Source: Phaeoceros laevis
Lineage: Eukaryota > Anthocerotophyta > Anthocerotopsida > Notothyladales
Length of the DNA: 64,000 nt
Assembly: GCA_049999765.1 (NCBI GenBank)
Contig: JBNGIQ010009158.1
Span: 36,665 to 100,664 of the forward strand
Direction of reading: 5' to 3'
Shown here one piece after another: positions 1 to 18,811 of this stretch (the first letter of the stretch is position 1; the number at the start of each line of letters is the position of its first letter). The position numbers and the translations under genes are program-made. The notes beneath the pieces were generated by a model. The model was not told the DNA's origin. It did not search any database and worked only from the letters and a program-made list of their open reading frames with translations.

Positions 1-1745
1 ATGTACGAGCGGGTCAGGGCCCTGCCGCGCTCCATGTGATAAAGGCACCCACACATGCCCCTTGCTTAAAACTGGGCCGGCCTGCTGAGAGAGCCGGGCT
101 GTGCAAATCTCCCGCTGGAACTAGCTAGGCAGTGCATCTGCTCCGATATCAACTGTGGAAATTGGGATGAGGACCCCCATACGGGCCCCCGATTTGGCCG
201 GAATCTTCCCCAATTCCACCGGCGCCTCCTTAACTGCAAGCTAATGGCTGGTCACGAGTGTGCAGTAACAGCCCGGACTTGCTATCCACTCCGGACGTCT
301 TGCTGACACCGCACCTCTAGCAGAACTAGGCTGGCTGGCTGGCCTGCCTGCCATGGCTCAGGCTGCCAGGCTCATCAGGCTGCCATGGCTCAGGCTGCCA
401 GGCTTCTCGCTTTGACCACATTGGACCCAGATGCTACTACATATACAACCTACAAATAAATGCAGAATCCCTTCAAGTAGTTAGTAAGGGATAATATGCC
501 TATAGGACTCCACTTGGGCAGTGGGCACGGAAGCGCTTCATGGGTGTGCCATTGAAGGGCAGGGCTGATGCAGGGTTTGGAGCGATGGAGATGCCCATGG
601 ACCTTTGACAATCATTTTTGTAAGAAGAGTTCAAGGATGTAGAAAATGAAATAAAAACTATTCATTTGGGTTAGTGACACAATACATTGAGTAATTGGAA
701 TAGAATTCCACTTATCGTCACCCTAAATTCTAGTTATGTCTCTTCTTAGCCCTTGCATGAGTGAATTTATTTATTTATTTATTTATCATTAGGCGTATGC
801 AGCCCGGAGGCCATGACGCCTCAATGTGAATAAAAAACATGAGTGAATGGTCTCATTGGGAAAGCGCAAAAGAAAGAGGATTAGAGCAAACAAAATATCA
901 ATTCTAGATAGCTATATCAATAAGCCTAAGTTAAGTAGTCGCTAATAGCCTTGAAGTAAGAAAGAAGTTTATTCCTGAGTTTGGGAACACTAAGAAGTTG
1001 GCGGATACCGTGGTGAGAGCCTTGAAAAATCCGTTTCCATGTGTTGCAAGTAGCCATACACTTGCCAAGGATATGGTGATGAGTTTCTTTTGAAGACTTG
1101 CATTTCCAGCAAAATGGATTCTATGCAATGTTAACCTCCTACACTAAGCTCCAATAGCCATAGTGAATGAGTAAATGGAATTAGAGGTATGAATGGATTT
1201 AGTGGTTGTGAGGGGCTGTCACCCTTAGAATGACAAATAAATGAATGAACAAACTAAGAAGTGATTGTATGAAAGAACGAATTGATAGATTGCCATGACC
1301 AATAGTATGCTTCACATTGTTCACAAATCTGCCACCTCCCTTTGTGCTGGGTGGCGGCGGCGGTGATGTTTGCACTTCAAGTCTTTTATTTCCTGATCTC
1401 TTTCTCCAGATGGAAATTCTTCTTTTGGATGCATTCTGTTGTCCAAGGCATTTCTAAGTTGCTCTAGCTACTACCTAGAGCAGATGTAATCACCGTCTTT
1501 TTTTTTGAGAGACTGCATGTTGGTGCACATAGGTTGAGCAGATCACTCAGTGGCACTCCAACTCCACATGGTCATCCTTGTAAGATAGGGATTCGCCCAT
1601 GATACCAAGCATAATGATTGTGATTGTTGATCCCTAGAAGGATGCAATGCCAATGTTTTGTTTGAGTGCTCTTCTTTCTAGCTATTACTAACTTATGAAA
1701 ATACAAAGGTTGGAGTGTGTTTCCAGCAACAGGAAAGAGGGTACC

Positions 1746-1850
1746 CTTTTGTACATTTTATGAATTATACTGACTATATATCGAGGTCATTACTACCCTC
1801 TTTTGTACATTTTATGAATTATACTAACTATATATCGAGGTCATTACATC
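1746..1850. repeat. 54-bp tandem duplication
   Basis: Two adjacent copies begin at 1746 and 1800 with CTTTTGTACATTTTATGAAT and continue through TATATATCGAGGTCATTAC. They differ at only a few positions, such as GACTAT versus AACTAT. It is non-coding as far as I can tell. Confidence 0.85.
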
Positions 1851-2516
1851 TTGCCTGCTGTTACGTGCTCTACACGAATGACCGGCCGTCTACTTGTAAC
1901 CAATGCTTGTTGCAACCTATATGCACTTGGACGAAATCCCTATTCTTGTATCAGGGTAGGAAAGGATTCCAAAAGGAAGGAAGGTAATTCATTTAATGGA
2001 TTTGGATTTAAATTACAGAGAGATGAAAACCAAGAAAACTTTTTTCGGTGTAGCGCATTTACCACGTAGGCGAACTGGCAAACACTACAGCTTCCATGCA
2101 ATTGCCACATAGTCTAGGTGAACCGGCGGCAAACGCCGGGTCAACTGGCTCCAGACCCTGACCTCATATGCGTGAAGTTTCATGACGAGGCATGCCCGGC
2201 CGCAAATGTGACGTGACAATTGCAACAAGCTCACAGGACATACGAAGGCGAGTAGAGCTGTAGCCTATCTTGCCCAATCTGCTGTGGATCAGTTCTTTCG
2301 TTTCGTAGAGAGAGGTAGGTAGCTTACTCGAGCCTTTTACACGAGTGAAAGGCGCAATGTATTTATTTTCTTTCTCTACAAACGAAGAGGGTAGGGTAGC
2401 AGGACCGACTACAGAAGCTTCTCCTCACTTTGGCAGCAACGGTGTGCCTCCCAGTAGGGCACGGCGACAGACGGTGATGCCGGACGGAGGCGTTGCTCGA
2501 TCACCGTAGGCACGCA

Positions 2517-2735
2517 CTGATGTTTGCATATAGAGCTGAGTAGATTTCAGGCGGGCGAACCCGTAGGTGCTGGACCTAGACGGCCAGGCAAGGAGATCTC
2601 AAGAGGAAGAAAGGGTTGGCACGGTGGCACTTCCAGGCCTCGGTGCCGCTGCTGGCATGGTGATGGACGCTGTCTGATGCTTGCATGTAGAGCTGAGCGG
2701 ATTCCAGGCCCATCGCGCGTCGGTAGGAGATCTAT
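2517..2735. repeat. Imperfect direct duplication in kinase leader region
   Basis: A segment starting near 2519 (TGATGTTTGCATATAGAGCT) recurs near 2673 (TGATGCTTGCATGTAGAGCT). Both copies continue into a block ending in GGAGATCT followed by AAGGAAGGG or AAGAAAGGG. The copies are about 154 bp apart, diverged, and lie just before the kinase ATG. Confidence 0.6.
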
Positions 2736-2767
2736 AAGGAAGGGTTTGTACCACGCAACGAGGTTTA

Positions 2768-6523
<3,756 letters not shown>

Positions 6524-8443
6524 GTAGGTTTGTGCTTAGAATGATGGCCGCTGTGCCTCCATAGCATTGAGCTGGTAGATGACCTGGTGCCTCGGCATGG
6601 GTCAGATACGTGGATTACTGGAAGAGTTGTTACCTCGTGTTTGTTCTTTTCGGGTAAATGGAATCTGTCTCAATCTGTAGTTCTTTTCCTCATCCCGTGT
6701 TTCCTTTTTGTTCAGGACTTAACATTTTTGTTGTGGGTGTGGAGGAATGAGAATGGTAGCAAAAGTGGTTGACAACAAGTGGGAGTGTGAGGGTAGCTTG
6801 TCCAGTGGCCTGTGATGTTCAGACACATCTCAGGAGTGAGTAGGGATGAGGGCTGTCATGTTATGATGTAGATCATTCTGGTCATGAGGAACAGGGCTTG
6901 TCGTTTGCTACAGCTGCAGGTTGTTCACATGGAATGTCCTACAACAAGTTAGAGCCTTTGCTCATCTCTGGGCCCTTCGGTGGGTGCAGGGCCGAGACGT
7001 CTTTGGTGGAAACTTTGGAAGGAATCCTAGCTCTTCCAGGACATCGAAAGAGTGAGCATGTTGAAGGGAGCTGGGCATTGTATTCGGGTTCCCATCACTT
7101 GTATTATTTTGTTGCTTTGAGATGTAATTGTCGGAGGGATGGATGCGATGTAAGATGAGAATTTACCTGAGCATTACCGTGGCTAGCGTGGATTGCGGCA
7201 AGGTGTCCTGGTAGCTACCCATGTCGAGGGAGATTCAGTTCATTTTCGAAGTACTTTTGTAGGCAGTTGCCTGTCATTCTGGATTTCTTTTCAGTGTTTG
7301 CAGGCATTGTAGGTAGTGTGGTTTGCTCTGCCAAGTCTGATGCTTGTCATCAGGTCACTGTGTGGAGTTTGTGGGTTTCATGAGAACTCACTGCATGTGA
7401 GAGGGCTTTGCCTTGGCAAAGTTCATGATGGAGCACAATAAGTTTACCCCTTTCTCAGGTTCACCAAGTTACAAAGGTCGGGATGGGGTAAGTTTCTTTT
7501 CATTTTGATTGCAGGGAGTTTTTTCTGTGCTACTACTTAAAGCCAGGAACTGTCTGGGCAGTTCCTGGGCAGTTCGAAAACTTAGCAGTTTAACAGGTAT
7601 CTGGTTTTATAATGGCCAAGCTGGGTGTTGAGAAAACTGTTTAGTTCTGTGTCTTGGCTGGATTTGGGCTGGATTTTGGCCTGTTTATTTCTACCCTTTT
7701 GTGCTATTGCCCGTGCTAGCTGTCCCAGAACCCACTCATATAAAGAGAACTGGTTACGTGGTCTTTGACAGATTAGAGTTCCATCAGTTCCCTTGGATAT
7801 GAGAATCGTGAATGAGGTTGCACTGTTCCGGTTTGTACAGAGAAGCACAGGGGAACATGCGACTTCTGTTGCCAGTATGCTAGAGCTGAACTTAGAACTT
7901 GCAGGAAGCATGTGCCCTAATTGCTGATCGAATCTGTGACTCTAGCTGCATGATGAGATGGCGCATTTTCCGTCTATGTTATATACATTTGATGTTCTTG
8001 TGGCCTGAGCCTTTGAATGGCATTTGCTTGTGCATGAGAATGCCGTGTGCAATTACAACGGGGTCCGGTCTGATCTGACTGTCACAGGGTGATGTGTGCG
8101 TTCAGATCCTTCCTACAGCCCCAGCCGAAGCCCCAACTGAAGTTAATAACACCACAGAAACATCACGTGCATCGATGTACCGGCGGAAGTCTTCTATCTC
8201 AGCAAAGTGAACACATTTGAATATTGAACTCGCCTGTTGCGAACATCTTTCTTGGATTGGATGGGTGTGTTGGTGCTTACCGTACCTACACGGTGTACAA
8301 TCTTGTGCTAATTTTGTTTACCCTGCCCGGAGCTGCAAACCATCACACATTTGTGGTGGACGTTCGGGCTCTCGATTTATTAGGGGTCGGCACTCCTCGC
8401 AAATAATGAATCAAGAATACCTATCAAGTCTACCATGGTCTGA
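6524..8443 (+). other. Unassigned exon-like blocks downstream of the kinase
   Basis: Downstream of the kinase stop there are blocks with good splice signals that I cannot assign. One starts after GGTGCAG near 6991 and ends before GTGAGC near 7050, reading RDVFGGNFGRNPSSSRTSK in one frame. A second begins after TTTCTCAG near 7459 and ends before GTAAGT near 7491. A third follows TTCAG at 8105 and reads either a short DPSYSPSRSPN tail or a 34-residue tail ending at 8210. They could be alternative 3' exons of the kinase, a separate small gene or non-coding sequence. The two frames give different, equally unmatched peptides, so no product is claimed. Confidence 0.3.
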
Positions 8444-9589
8444 CTACTCGTCCTGAATGCACAAATAGTACTCCTTCCTAGCCCGACCAGTGTTTCGAAG
8501 CAGGGTTTGTGCTCTTTCAGTAAGTTCGTTAGCCCGCCTGCAGGCCGACCTGGTTTTCCTTAATGCAGCGGGCTGCTTGAAGTCCTGAGACGGTGAAGCG
8601 GATGCCTCCTGCACCCGCTTCTTCGGCACGAACTCGAAAATGTGGTGCAGCAGCCTGTTGTGTTGCATGTGCCGAGGCAGTCCCGCTCCCAAAAACTCTT
8701 GCAGAAAGGTAAACTGTACGGTGTGAAACCATGTCCGAATGAGGACTTTGCCCCCTTGCGGAAGCATGTATTGCGTTGCATCCGGCTTGGAAGCCTCCGG
8801 GAGACCTGCTGATGATGGCGCGGCTTCTAGCTCCGATGCATCCGGAGGTGCGCACTCGGCAAGTACGGCGAGGGCATGGCCGGCTGCCGACCGCTCCGGT
8901 TGAGATGGCTCTTCCGAGCGGGCCAGGGAGACCAGGCGAGGCCCTCGCATCTGCCTGTGATGCGCAATTCTGTGTGGAGCGAGGGTTGTGATTAGAACGG
9001 TCCAGGAAACGAGAGCGGCAGCAGCGACGGCAGCATCAGCCTGCGTGTGCTGGCTGATCGACCATAGCCAATCGAGCAGCAGGATGTCCTCGGCTTCGAT
9101 GTCCAGGTCCCCTGTGTGCATCCCGGCGACAGCCAGAATCGCAACGGCTTCCAGTGCTGCACAGGCCGGACGGCAATCCTCCCCCTGCGCTCGGTGCTGG
9201 AGCAGTGGTGATATCTCCTTGATAAGGGAGGGTAACCCTAGGCTGATATCCTCTGCCATGGCTAGGACCAGGAGTCCCAGAGCTCTGCAGGCCAAGGTCA
9301 ACTCGGTGGATGTGGCGTCTTCCCGCTCCAGGATACCTGCAAGTGCGCGGACCAGCGCTTGACCCCTTTCCGCCACGAACTCGGCCATCGGTTTCCTGTT
9401 GAATGCTCCGATGAGGCCCCGCAGGGCTGTCTCCCTCCCCACTGATTTCTTGCTCTCCAGAGCCTGGACGTGCTCATCTTCTTTGAGGAAGATCCAACTG
9501 TCCCTGGCAACAGAATCCCCTGGGCTGCCGTCTATCCAGGGTGATGTGAAGTAGCCTCTGCACCCGCTGCTTCTGTTTCCTACCGCCAT
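8444..9589 (-). CDS. IFRD-family (interferon-related developmental regulator) protein
   Basis: The single open frame extends to about 9700, but the first ATG is at 9589, giving about 381 residues. The N-terminal part has the IFRD armadillo-like pattern: GRETALRGLIGAFNRKPMAE, FVAERGQALVRALAG, ACRALGLLVLAMA, LPSLIKEISPLLQH, then ALVSWTVLITTLAPH. The C-terminal part has the IFRD_C features IRTWFHTVQFTFLQEFLGAG, LPRHMQHNRLLHHIFEF and a basic tail. Members of this family are implicated in transcriptional or ribosome-related regulation. The region before the IFRD domain is short for a plant member, so an upstream exon may be missing. It is divergently oriented to the carrier gene at 9977, sharing under 400 bp. 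Confidence 0.82.
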   Translation of the reverse strand: MAVGNRSSGCRGYFTSPWIDGSPGDSVARDSWIFLKEDEHVQALESKKSVGRETALRGLIGAFNRKPMAEFVAERGQALVRALAGILEREDATSTELTLACRALGLLVLAMAEDISLGLPSLIKEISPLLQHRAQGEDCRPACAALEAVAILAVAGMHTGDLDIEAEDILLLDWLWSISQHTQADAAVAAAALVSWTVLITTLAPHRIAHHRQMRGPRLVSLARSEEPSQPERSAAGHALAVLAECAPPDASELEAAPSSAGLPEASKPDATQYMLPQGGKVLIRTWFHTVQFTFLQEFLGAGLPRHMQHNRLLHHIFEFVPKKRVQEASASPSQDFKQPAALRKTRSACRRANELTERAQTLLRNTGRARKEYYLCIQDE

Positions 9590-9976
9590 ACCCCTGACAA
9601 TACCTCCTCTGCACCGAAGAGTGCCTACTCGTGTGAAGCCTGTGCAGGCAACGTATGTGTTGCTCTGTGAAGAGTAGCCTCCAAGCAGACGGCTAGGCAA
9701 CAGAAGTCTAGGACTTGATTTTGGAGAATGCTTTCATGGAAAGTTATCCCTGAAAAAGGAGGGCCGAGGGCAGAAGCGGCATATTGCGCATCAGAGATGC
9801 CATGTTAGACAGACGGGACCTGTGCTGGTTGACGTTCTTGGTACCTGAACGAGAGGCGGGCCCTGTGGTTGGCTGTTAGTTACACGGCAGTGACGGCACA
9901 TGAGGAAGCGCTAGCCTGCAGAACAACGACCACAATGTAGTCGTGGTCACCCAGGTTTTTCTTGGAGGACCCCGAG
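9590..9976. promoter_or_regulatory. Shared divergent promoter region (IFRD / UCP3-like)
   Basis: The two gene starts are back to back with about 387 bp between the first ATGs, so both promoters and 5' leaders must lie here or overlap the genes. I see no clear TATA box, which is common for housekeeping plant promoters. This is inferred from gene orientation only. Confidence 0.45.
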
Positions 9977-11006
9977 ATGGCCCCTTCGCAGGCCACGGAT
10001 CAAAGTCTGGGCCTGCGATTGCTCCTGACGTCCTCATCGGCTGTCGTGTCCGAGGCTCTCACCTTTCCTATAGACATGACCAAGACCAGGCTCCAGCTGC
10101 AGGGAGAAGGAGGTGCTGCAGGAGCGGGTGCCAAAGGGGCTTACGGCACTGCTCTGCAGATTGTGGAGCAAGAGGGTGTTGTCGGTCTGTACAGAGGCCT
10201 ATCTCCTGCCGTGATGCGCCACGCTTTCTACACAAGCAGCAGGATCGTCACCTATGAACAGTTGCGAGCTGTAGTACACCAAGGTGAAGCCGGTCATCGA
10301 CCTTCTGTTGCTTCAACGGCGTTGCTGGGTGGTTTGTCCGGAATGTTTGCTCAGGTCAGTCTTGCTGTTGGGGGTCCGTTGCCAACTGCTCGACACTGCC
10401 TGAAGTGTCCTCCAGGGCAGCATAGCCGGCTCATTGGTAGGTGCTGAATTCGTGCAGATTATTGCAAGCCCTGCTGATCTGGTGAAGGTGCGAATGCAAG
10501 CTGATGGCCGACTAGTCAGCTCAGGTCAACCTCCTCGGTACCGTGGGATTGGGGATGCGTTTTCCAAGATAGTGAGAGCCGATGGTATTTTGGGGCTTTG
10601 GAGGGGGGTAGGCCCGAACGTGCAAAGGGCTTTTCTTGTCAACATGGGTGAGCTAGCTTGCTACGATCAAGCCAAGCGGCTCACAATTGAGCAGGGCTTG
10701 GCTGAGGACAACGTTTTTGCCCATACCATTGCATCAGTTATGTCGGGCCTTGCCGCTACAATTTTAAGCTGCCCTGCGGATGTCGTGAAGACTCGAATGA
10801 TGAACCAGGCCTCCCACGCAGAAGCGATGAAAGGCCATGTCTATAGAAACTCCTTCGATTGCTTGACCAAAACTGTCAAAGCAGAGGGCATTGGCGCACT
10901 GTGGAAGGGCTTTTGGCCCACATGGGCTCGGCTTGGTCCTTGGCAATTTGTTTTTTGGGTCTCCTACGAACAGTTACGCCGCATTTCTGGGCTGTCTTCC
11001 TTCTGA
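9977..11006 (+). CDS. Mitochondrial uncoupling-protein-like carrier (UCP3 type)
   Basis: Two exons (9977-10354 and 10458-11006) join in frame to about 308 residues, the usual length of a mitochondrial carrier. All three carrier repeats are visible with their signatures PIDMTKTR, PADLVKVR and PADVVKTR, each followed by an EG..GLYRG, DGILGLWRG or EGIGALWKG element. The blocks RAFLVNMGELACYD and WARLGPWQFVFWVSYEQLR match plant UCP3 closely, as does the C-terminal SSF. The protein should sit in the inner mitochondrial membrane; plant UCP-like carriers move anions and dicarboxylates or permit regulated proton leak, and the exact substrate cannot be read from sequence. An upstream in-frame TTG at 9962 is not an ATG, so I use 9977. 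Confidence 0.94.
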
Positions 11007-11252
11007 CACCTTGGTATGCGCCCCTCATTCATTCATTAAGCAGAGTCGCAACTAGTAGGTGTGGCTACAGCATTCTCATCACAAGGGCAGCGAACCACCT
11101 TTGCTCCAGGGCACTGAGGTGCACTCAGATAATAAGCTAACCTTAAGAATTTTCGCATATGCCTGTACTCGCTCGAGCTTGTGTTGATGGATCTGAGCCA
11201 AGTTTTTGTGCCGGCCATGTGTTATGAAACAAATGAGGGCAGGCTTCCCCTT

Positions 11253-15540
<4,288 letters not shown>

Positions 15541-16245
15541 CGTTAGTTGCCCCAGCAAACGGCGTCCTCTCAGCTCAGAAACAGTTCGAATATGTCACGG
15601 TGCAGCTGTTGTACCTGGGCACACTCCCGGCACCCAACTTCCTACGGCTGAGAAGGGCTGTTTAAAACAGACTAATTTTTGACGATTGCAAAAACCCCTT
15701 CGTTGAAGCAGAGTTTAATTGTTCTGTTCTGGACATGTGCACTGCCGACAAGGAAGGGCTCAACCAAAGCACGATGATTATGCTCAAACTAGTCGCGCTT
15801 CACAGGATGGCCTCCTATCATTTCCGGTCAAGAATGTGTCAAAGAGTTTAAACATGTAACACCCGCCACAAACGCTGACGCTCATAATATCCCGCAGCAA
15901 TCCAGCCAGGAACTCCACGGCTCATGATTGAATTTGCCCCCTCTGTACACAGTCTGACCATGCTGTTACCAATTGTGATATATGCTCAATTTCGCCTACT
16001 TGTGAAGCTTCCGTGAACAACGTATCTACCCATGCTGGACACGGACCTGTCAAGACGTTTGGCGGCAAAAAAATGGCATGAGGACTAGCGATAGCAGTAG
16101 GCGCACATACTATAGAAACTGAGAGGACACTATGTCAAATCTACCTTCTCCGAACGGCTCGGACTGTTGGTTGCTGACAGTTGAGCCGGCTTGACGGCAA
16201 ATCAAGCAAGCAAGGCACTCATGTTCACCCACATGGCTGTACATT
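15541..16245. other. Spacer between RECQL3 and PPR gene
   Basis: About 0.7 kb holding the RECQL3 promoter and the 3' flank of the PPR gene. No gene or repeat is evident. Confidence 0.4.
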
Positions 16246-16413
16246 CCAACCAGCATCATTACATATTTCATGTCGGTGAGTTAGCGAGGCTGCTCAAACG
16301 GCCGCTAGGACACCGCAGGCCATGAACGTGTTCATATTCATGTATGGCTTGTGAATCTTTTCAGCCTGTATCTGGTCGAAGTCCCCAACGGCAAATGTGT
16401 GCACATCCTCCCC
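16246..16413 (-). pseudogene. Duplicated 3' end of the adjacent PPR gene
   Basis: This segment repeats the last part of the PPR gene and its 3' flank. On the minus strand it encodes VHTFAVGDFDQIQAEKIHKP, then MNMNTFMACGVLAAV and a stop, against VHTFAVGDFDQIQGKQIHNL and MNSFMTCGALAAS in the real gene. Offset between the copies is about 168 bp and the motif CCAACCAGCATCAT begins both units. A 62-codon open frame (16482-16294) runs through the PPR stop region in another frame into this copy. Most likely a tandem duplication relic rather than a gene. Confidence 0.8.
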
Positions 16414-16462
16414 AACCAGCATCATGCCATCTTTCTCGTCGTTAAGGAGTGAGCGAGACTGC

Positions 16463-18811
16463 TCAAGAGGCCGCCAGGGCACCGCAGGTCATGAATGAGT
16501 TCATGTTGATGTAAAGGTTGTGAATCTGTTTACCCTGTATCTGGTCGAAGTCCCCAACAGCAAATGTGTGCACATCCGCCTCGTACTCAATCCAGCTCTG
16601 ACCAGGCTTCTTGCATGCAAATGCTTTTTGCCTCATCTCATCCACCAGCTGTGCACTGTCCCACATCCCAGCATGGGCATAGATGTTGGACATCAATATG
16701 TATGCTGCACCTCGGTGTGGCTGTAGGCTCACTGCACTGTCAAAGGCACGTTTTCCCAACCGTACGTTGTTATGTTTCTGGCATGCACCAAGCAAACACA
16801 ACAAGATGCACATGTTAGGTTCCATGGGCATTTCTGACAACAATCCTTCTGCCATTGTTAAATGGCCTGCACGGCCAAGGAGGTCCACCATGCTACCGTA
16901 ATGCTCAATATCTGGAATAATGGCATGAATTTTGGCCATGGATTCGAAGTATGCCAGGCCCTCCTTCACCATGCCAGAGTGATTGCAAGCTGAAAGAAGT
17001 GAGATAAATGTAATCCCATCTGGTTGTGTCTCCTCAAGTAACATGTCTTCATAACACTCTTTACATCTCCTAGAGTTTCCTTCTCGGGCATAGCCAGCAA
17101 TTAATGCATTCCACGACACTACATCAGGTTGGGACAGTGCATCAAACACTTCCTGAGCTTTCGCCATGCTCGCACATTTTCCATACGTATGAATGAGTGT
17201 GTTAGCCACAAAAGGACTCGAGTCATATCCCTTCAACACAACATCGTCATGAATCTGTCGACAAATACTGAGTAACCCTGCATTGCCAATTGCTTGCAAG
17301 ATGCAGACGAACGTGGTCTCATCTGGACTCCAGCATTCCTCTTGCATTCGTCCATATAGCTGTAAAGCCTTGTCAACTAGGCCTTGTTGTACGTATGCTG
17401 CAAGAATTGCATTCCATGACACCAGATCCCTCTCCATCAACCTCTCAAACACGGTCTGGGCATCCATGATGCTCCCGCACTTCCCGTACATGCTAATAAG
17501 GGCGTTACCAATGGGCACATCTGATCCACAACCTCGCTTGCAAGCTTCGGCATGTACTTCCTTCCCCTTCATCAAGGATTCCATTTTGATTGATTGCCCA
17601 TCTGCAATGACTTCTGCTACCTTCTCCGCAAGCATGCCACATGCTTGAACTACAAGCTTAAGTGCAAGGTTATCAGGATAAAATCCTTCCTCTTGCATCT
17701 GTCCGTAGAGCTGCAAACCCTTGTCTTCTTTACCCTGCTGAACATATGCTGCTAGCATTGCTGCCCATAACACTACATCCCGCTGTGACAACCTGTCAAA
17801 CACAATTTGCGCATCCAAAAGGCTGCCGCACTTCCCGTACATGCTGACGAGGGCACTTCCCACAAACAGATCCAGTTCACAACCCCTTCGCTGGACTTCA
17901 TCATGTATGGCTCTCCCCTTTTGGATCGCAACCACTGCAATTGATTGCCCCTCTAGGACAATAATTTCGTCCTTTTCTGCATGGCTGCCACATGCTAAGA
18001 GTGCACTCACAAATGTTCGATGGTTTGGAGAGATGCATTCGTCTTGCATTTGCTCATAAAGCTCCAAAGCCTTCTTCCCTCGGTCCTGCTGAGCGTATCC
18101 TGCAAGCATCGCATTCCATGACACTACATCTCTTTGTGACAACCCATCAAAAACATAATGAGCAGCTGAAGTGCTCCCACACTTAGCATACATGTCGACC
18201 AAGCATGTGCTGACAAATAAGTTGGACTCGCAACCGTACCTCAAAGCTTCAGCGTGTATGCGCCTGCCTTCCTCCAGGTCGGATATGCTACCACATGACT
18301 TCAGTAAGCTGACTAAAGTGTGTGGACCTGGTTCCACACCTTCGTCTTGCATCCTCCTGTACAATCTCAGGGCCTCTTGGTGCCGTCCCGCTTTGGTGTG
18401 CCCAGAAATGATGTCTGTCCAAGAGCCAACATTTCGGTGCAACAATCTCCAAAACACCTGGAGCGCACCTTCAAGACTACCACAGGTCACAAGAGTGCTC
18501 ACCACCGAGTGTCCAAGAAAACCAGTGTTTTCCAACCCATGCTTGCGCAAATGAGCATGCACTTGATTTGCCCCTGCCAAAGCCTTGCTTTTGGTGCATG
18601 CTTTCAAAATAAGCCTATAATCTTCAACAGAAGGCACGGTTCCCTGCTGGTCCATTTGGCGTAGATCATCTAACGCCCTGTCGAATCGTGCCATGTTGAA
18701 CCTATTGCCGCCACCACCGCAATAGGCACGTACCTGGCACGGTCGCAATCGTACTCTAGCGAGGTCATTGGGTCTCCAGCCACCGTCAAACACCCCAGTT
18801 GGAGACGTCAT
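16463..18811 (-). CDS. PLS-class pentatricopeptide repeat protein with E/E+ tail, no DYW domain
   Basis: An intronless frame of 782 residues starting at an ATG. It has a long array of PLS-type repeats, seen from phrases such as VSTLVTCGSLEGALQVFWRL, YAKCGSTSAAHYVFDGLSQR, DVVSWNAMLAGYAQQ and repeated SMYGKCGS. Two spacer blocks, near residues 265 and 370, share an AEK...GQSI motif. The C-terminus has an E domain (GRAGHLTMAEGLLSEMPMEP, LLGACQKHNNVRLGKRAFD) and E+ sequence (WIEYEADVHTFAVGD), then stops after MTCGALAAS. The DYW cytidine deaminase domain (HxE and CxxC motifs) is absent. By family knowledge such proteins bind organellar RNA for C-to-U editing with a partner deaminase. The N-terminus could be an organelle-targeting peptide. 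The 3' end is duplicated downstream. Confidence 0.9.
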   Translation of the reverse strand: MTSPTGVFDGGWRPNDLARVRLRPCQVRAYCGGGGNRFNMARFDRALDDLRQMDQQGTVPSVEDYRLILKACTKSKALAGANQVHAHLRKHGLENTGFLGHSVVSTLVTCGSLEGALQVFWRLLHRNVGSWTDIISGHTKAGRHQEALRLYRRMQDEGVEPGPHTLVSLLKSCGSISDLEEGRRIHAEALRYGCESNLFVSTCLVDMYAKCGSTSAAHYVFDGLSQRDVVSWNAMLAGYAQQDRGKKALELYEQMQDECISPNHRTFVSALLACGSHAEKDEIIVLEGQSIAVVAIQKGRAIHDEVQRRGCELDLFVGSALVSMYGKCGSLLDAQIVFDRLSQRDVVLWAAMLAAYVQQGKEDKGLQLYGQMQEEGFYPDNLALKLVVQACGMLAEKVAEVIADGQSIKMESLMKGKEVHAEACKRGCGSDVPIGNALISMYGKCGSIMDAQTVFERLMERDLVSWNAILAAYVQQGLVDKALQLYGRMQEECWSPDETTFVCILQAIGNAGLLSICRQIHDDVVLKGYDSSPFVANTLIHTYGKCASMAKAQEVFDALSQPDVVSWNALIAGYAREGNSRRCKECYEDMLLEETQPDGITFISLLSACNHSGMVKEGLAYFESMAKIHAIIPDIEHYGSMVDLLGRAGHLTMAEGLLSEMPMEPNMCILLCLLGACQKHNNVRLGKRAFDSAVSLQPHRGAAYILMSNIYAHAGMWDSAQLVDEMRQKAFACKKPGQSWIEYEADVHTFAVGDFDQIQGKQIHNLYINMNSFMTCGALAAS

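Larger units (their letters stand above)
1..2767. other. Spacer upstream of casein kinase gene
   Basis: I see no convincing gene here; the open frames are short and resemble nothing known to me. The stretch holds low-complexity and duplicated DNA: a GGCTGCC-rich patch near 330-410, a run of TTTA repeats near 767-786, a 54-bp tandem duplication near 1746-1850, and an imperfect duplication near 2520-2720 that would lie in the promoter or 5' leader of the kinase gene. The promoter of the kinase gene should be within the last few hundred bases, but I see no clear TATA box. Confidence 0.5.
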
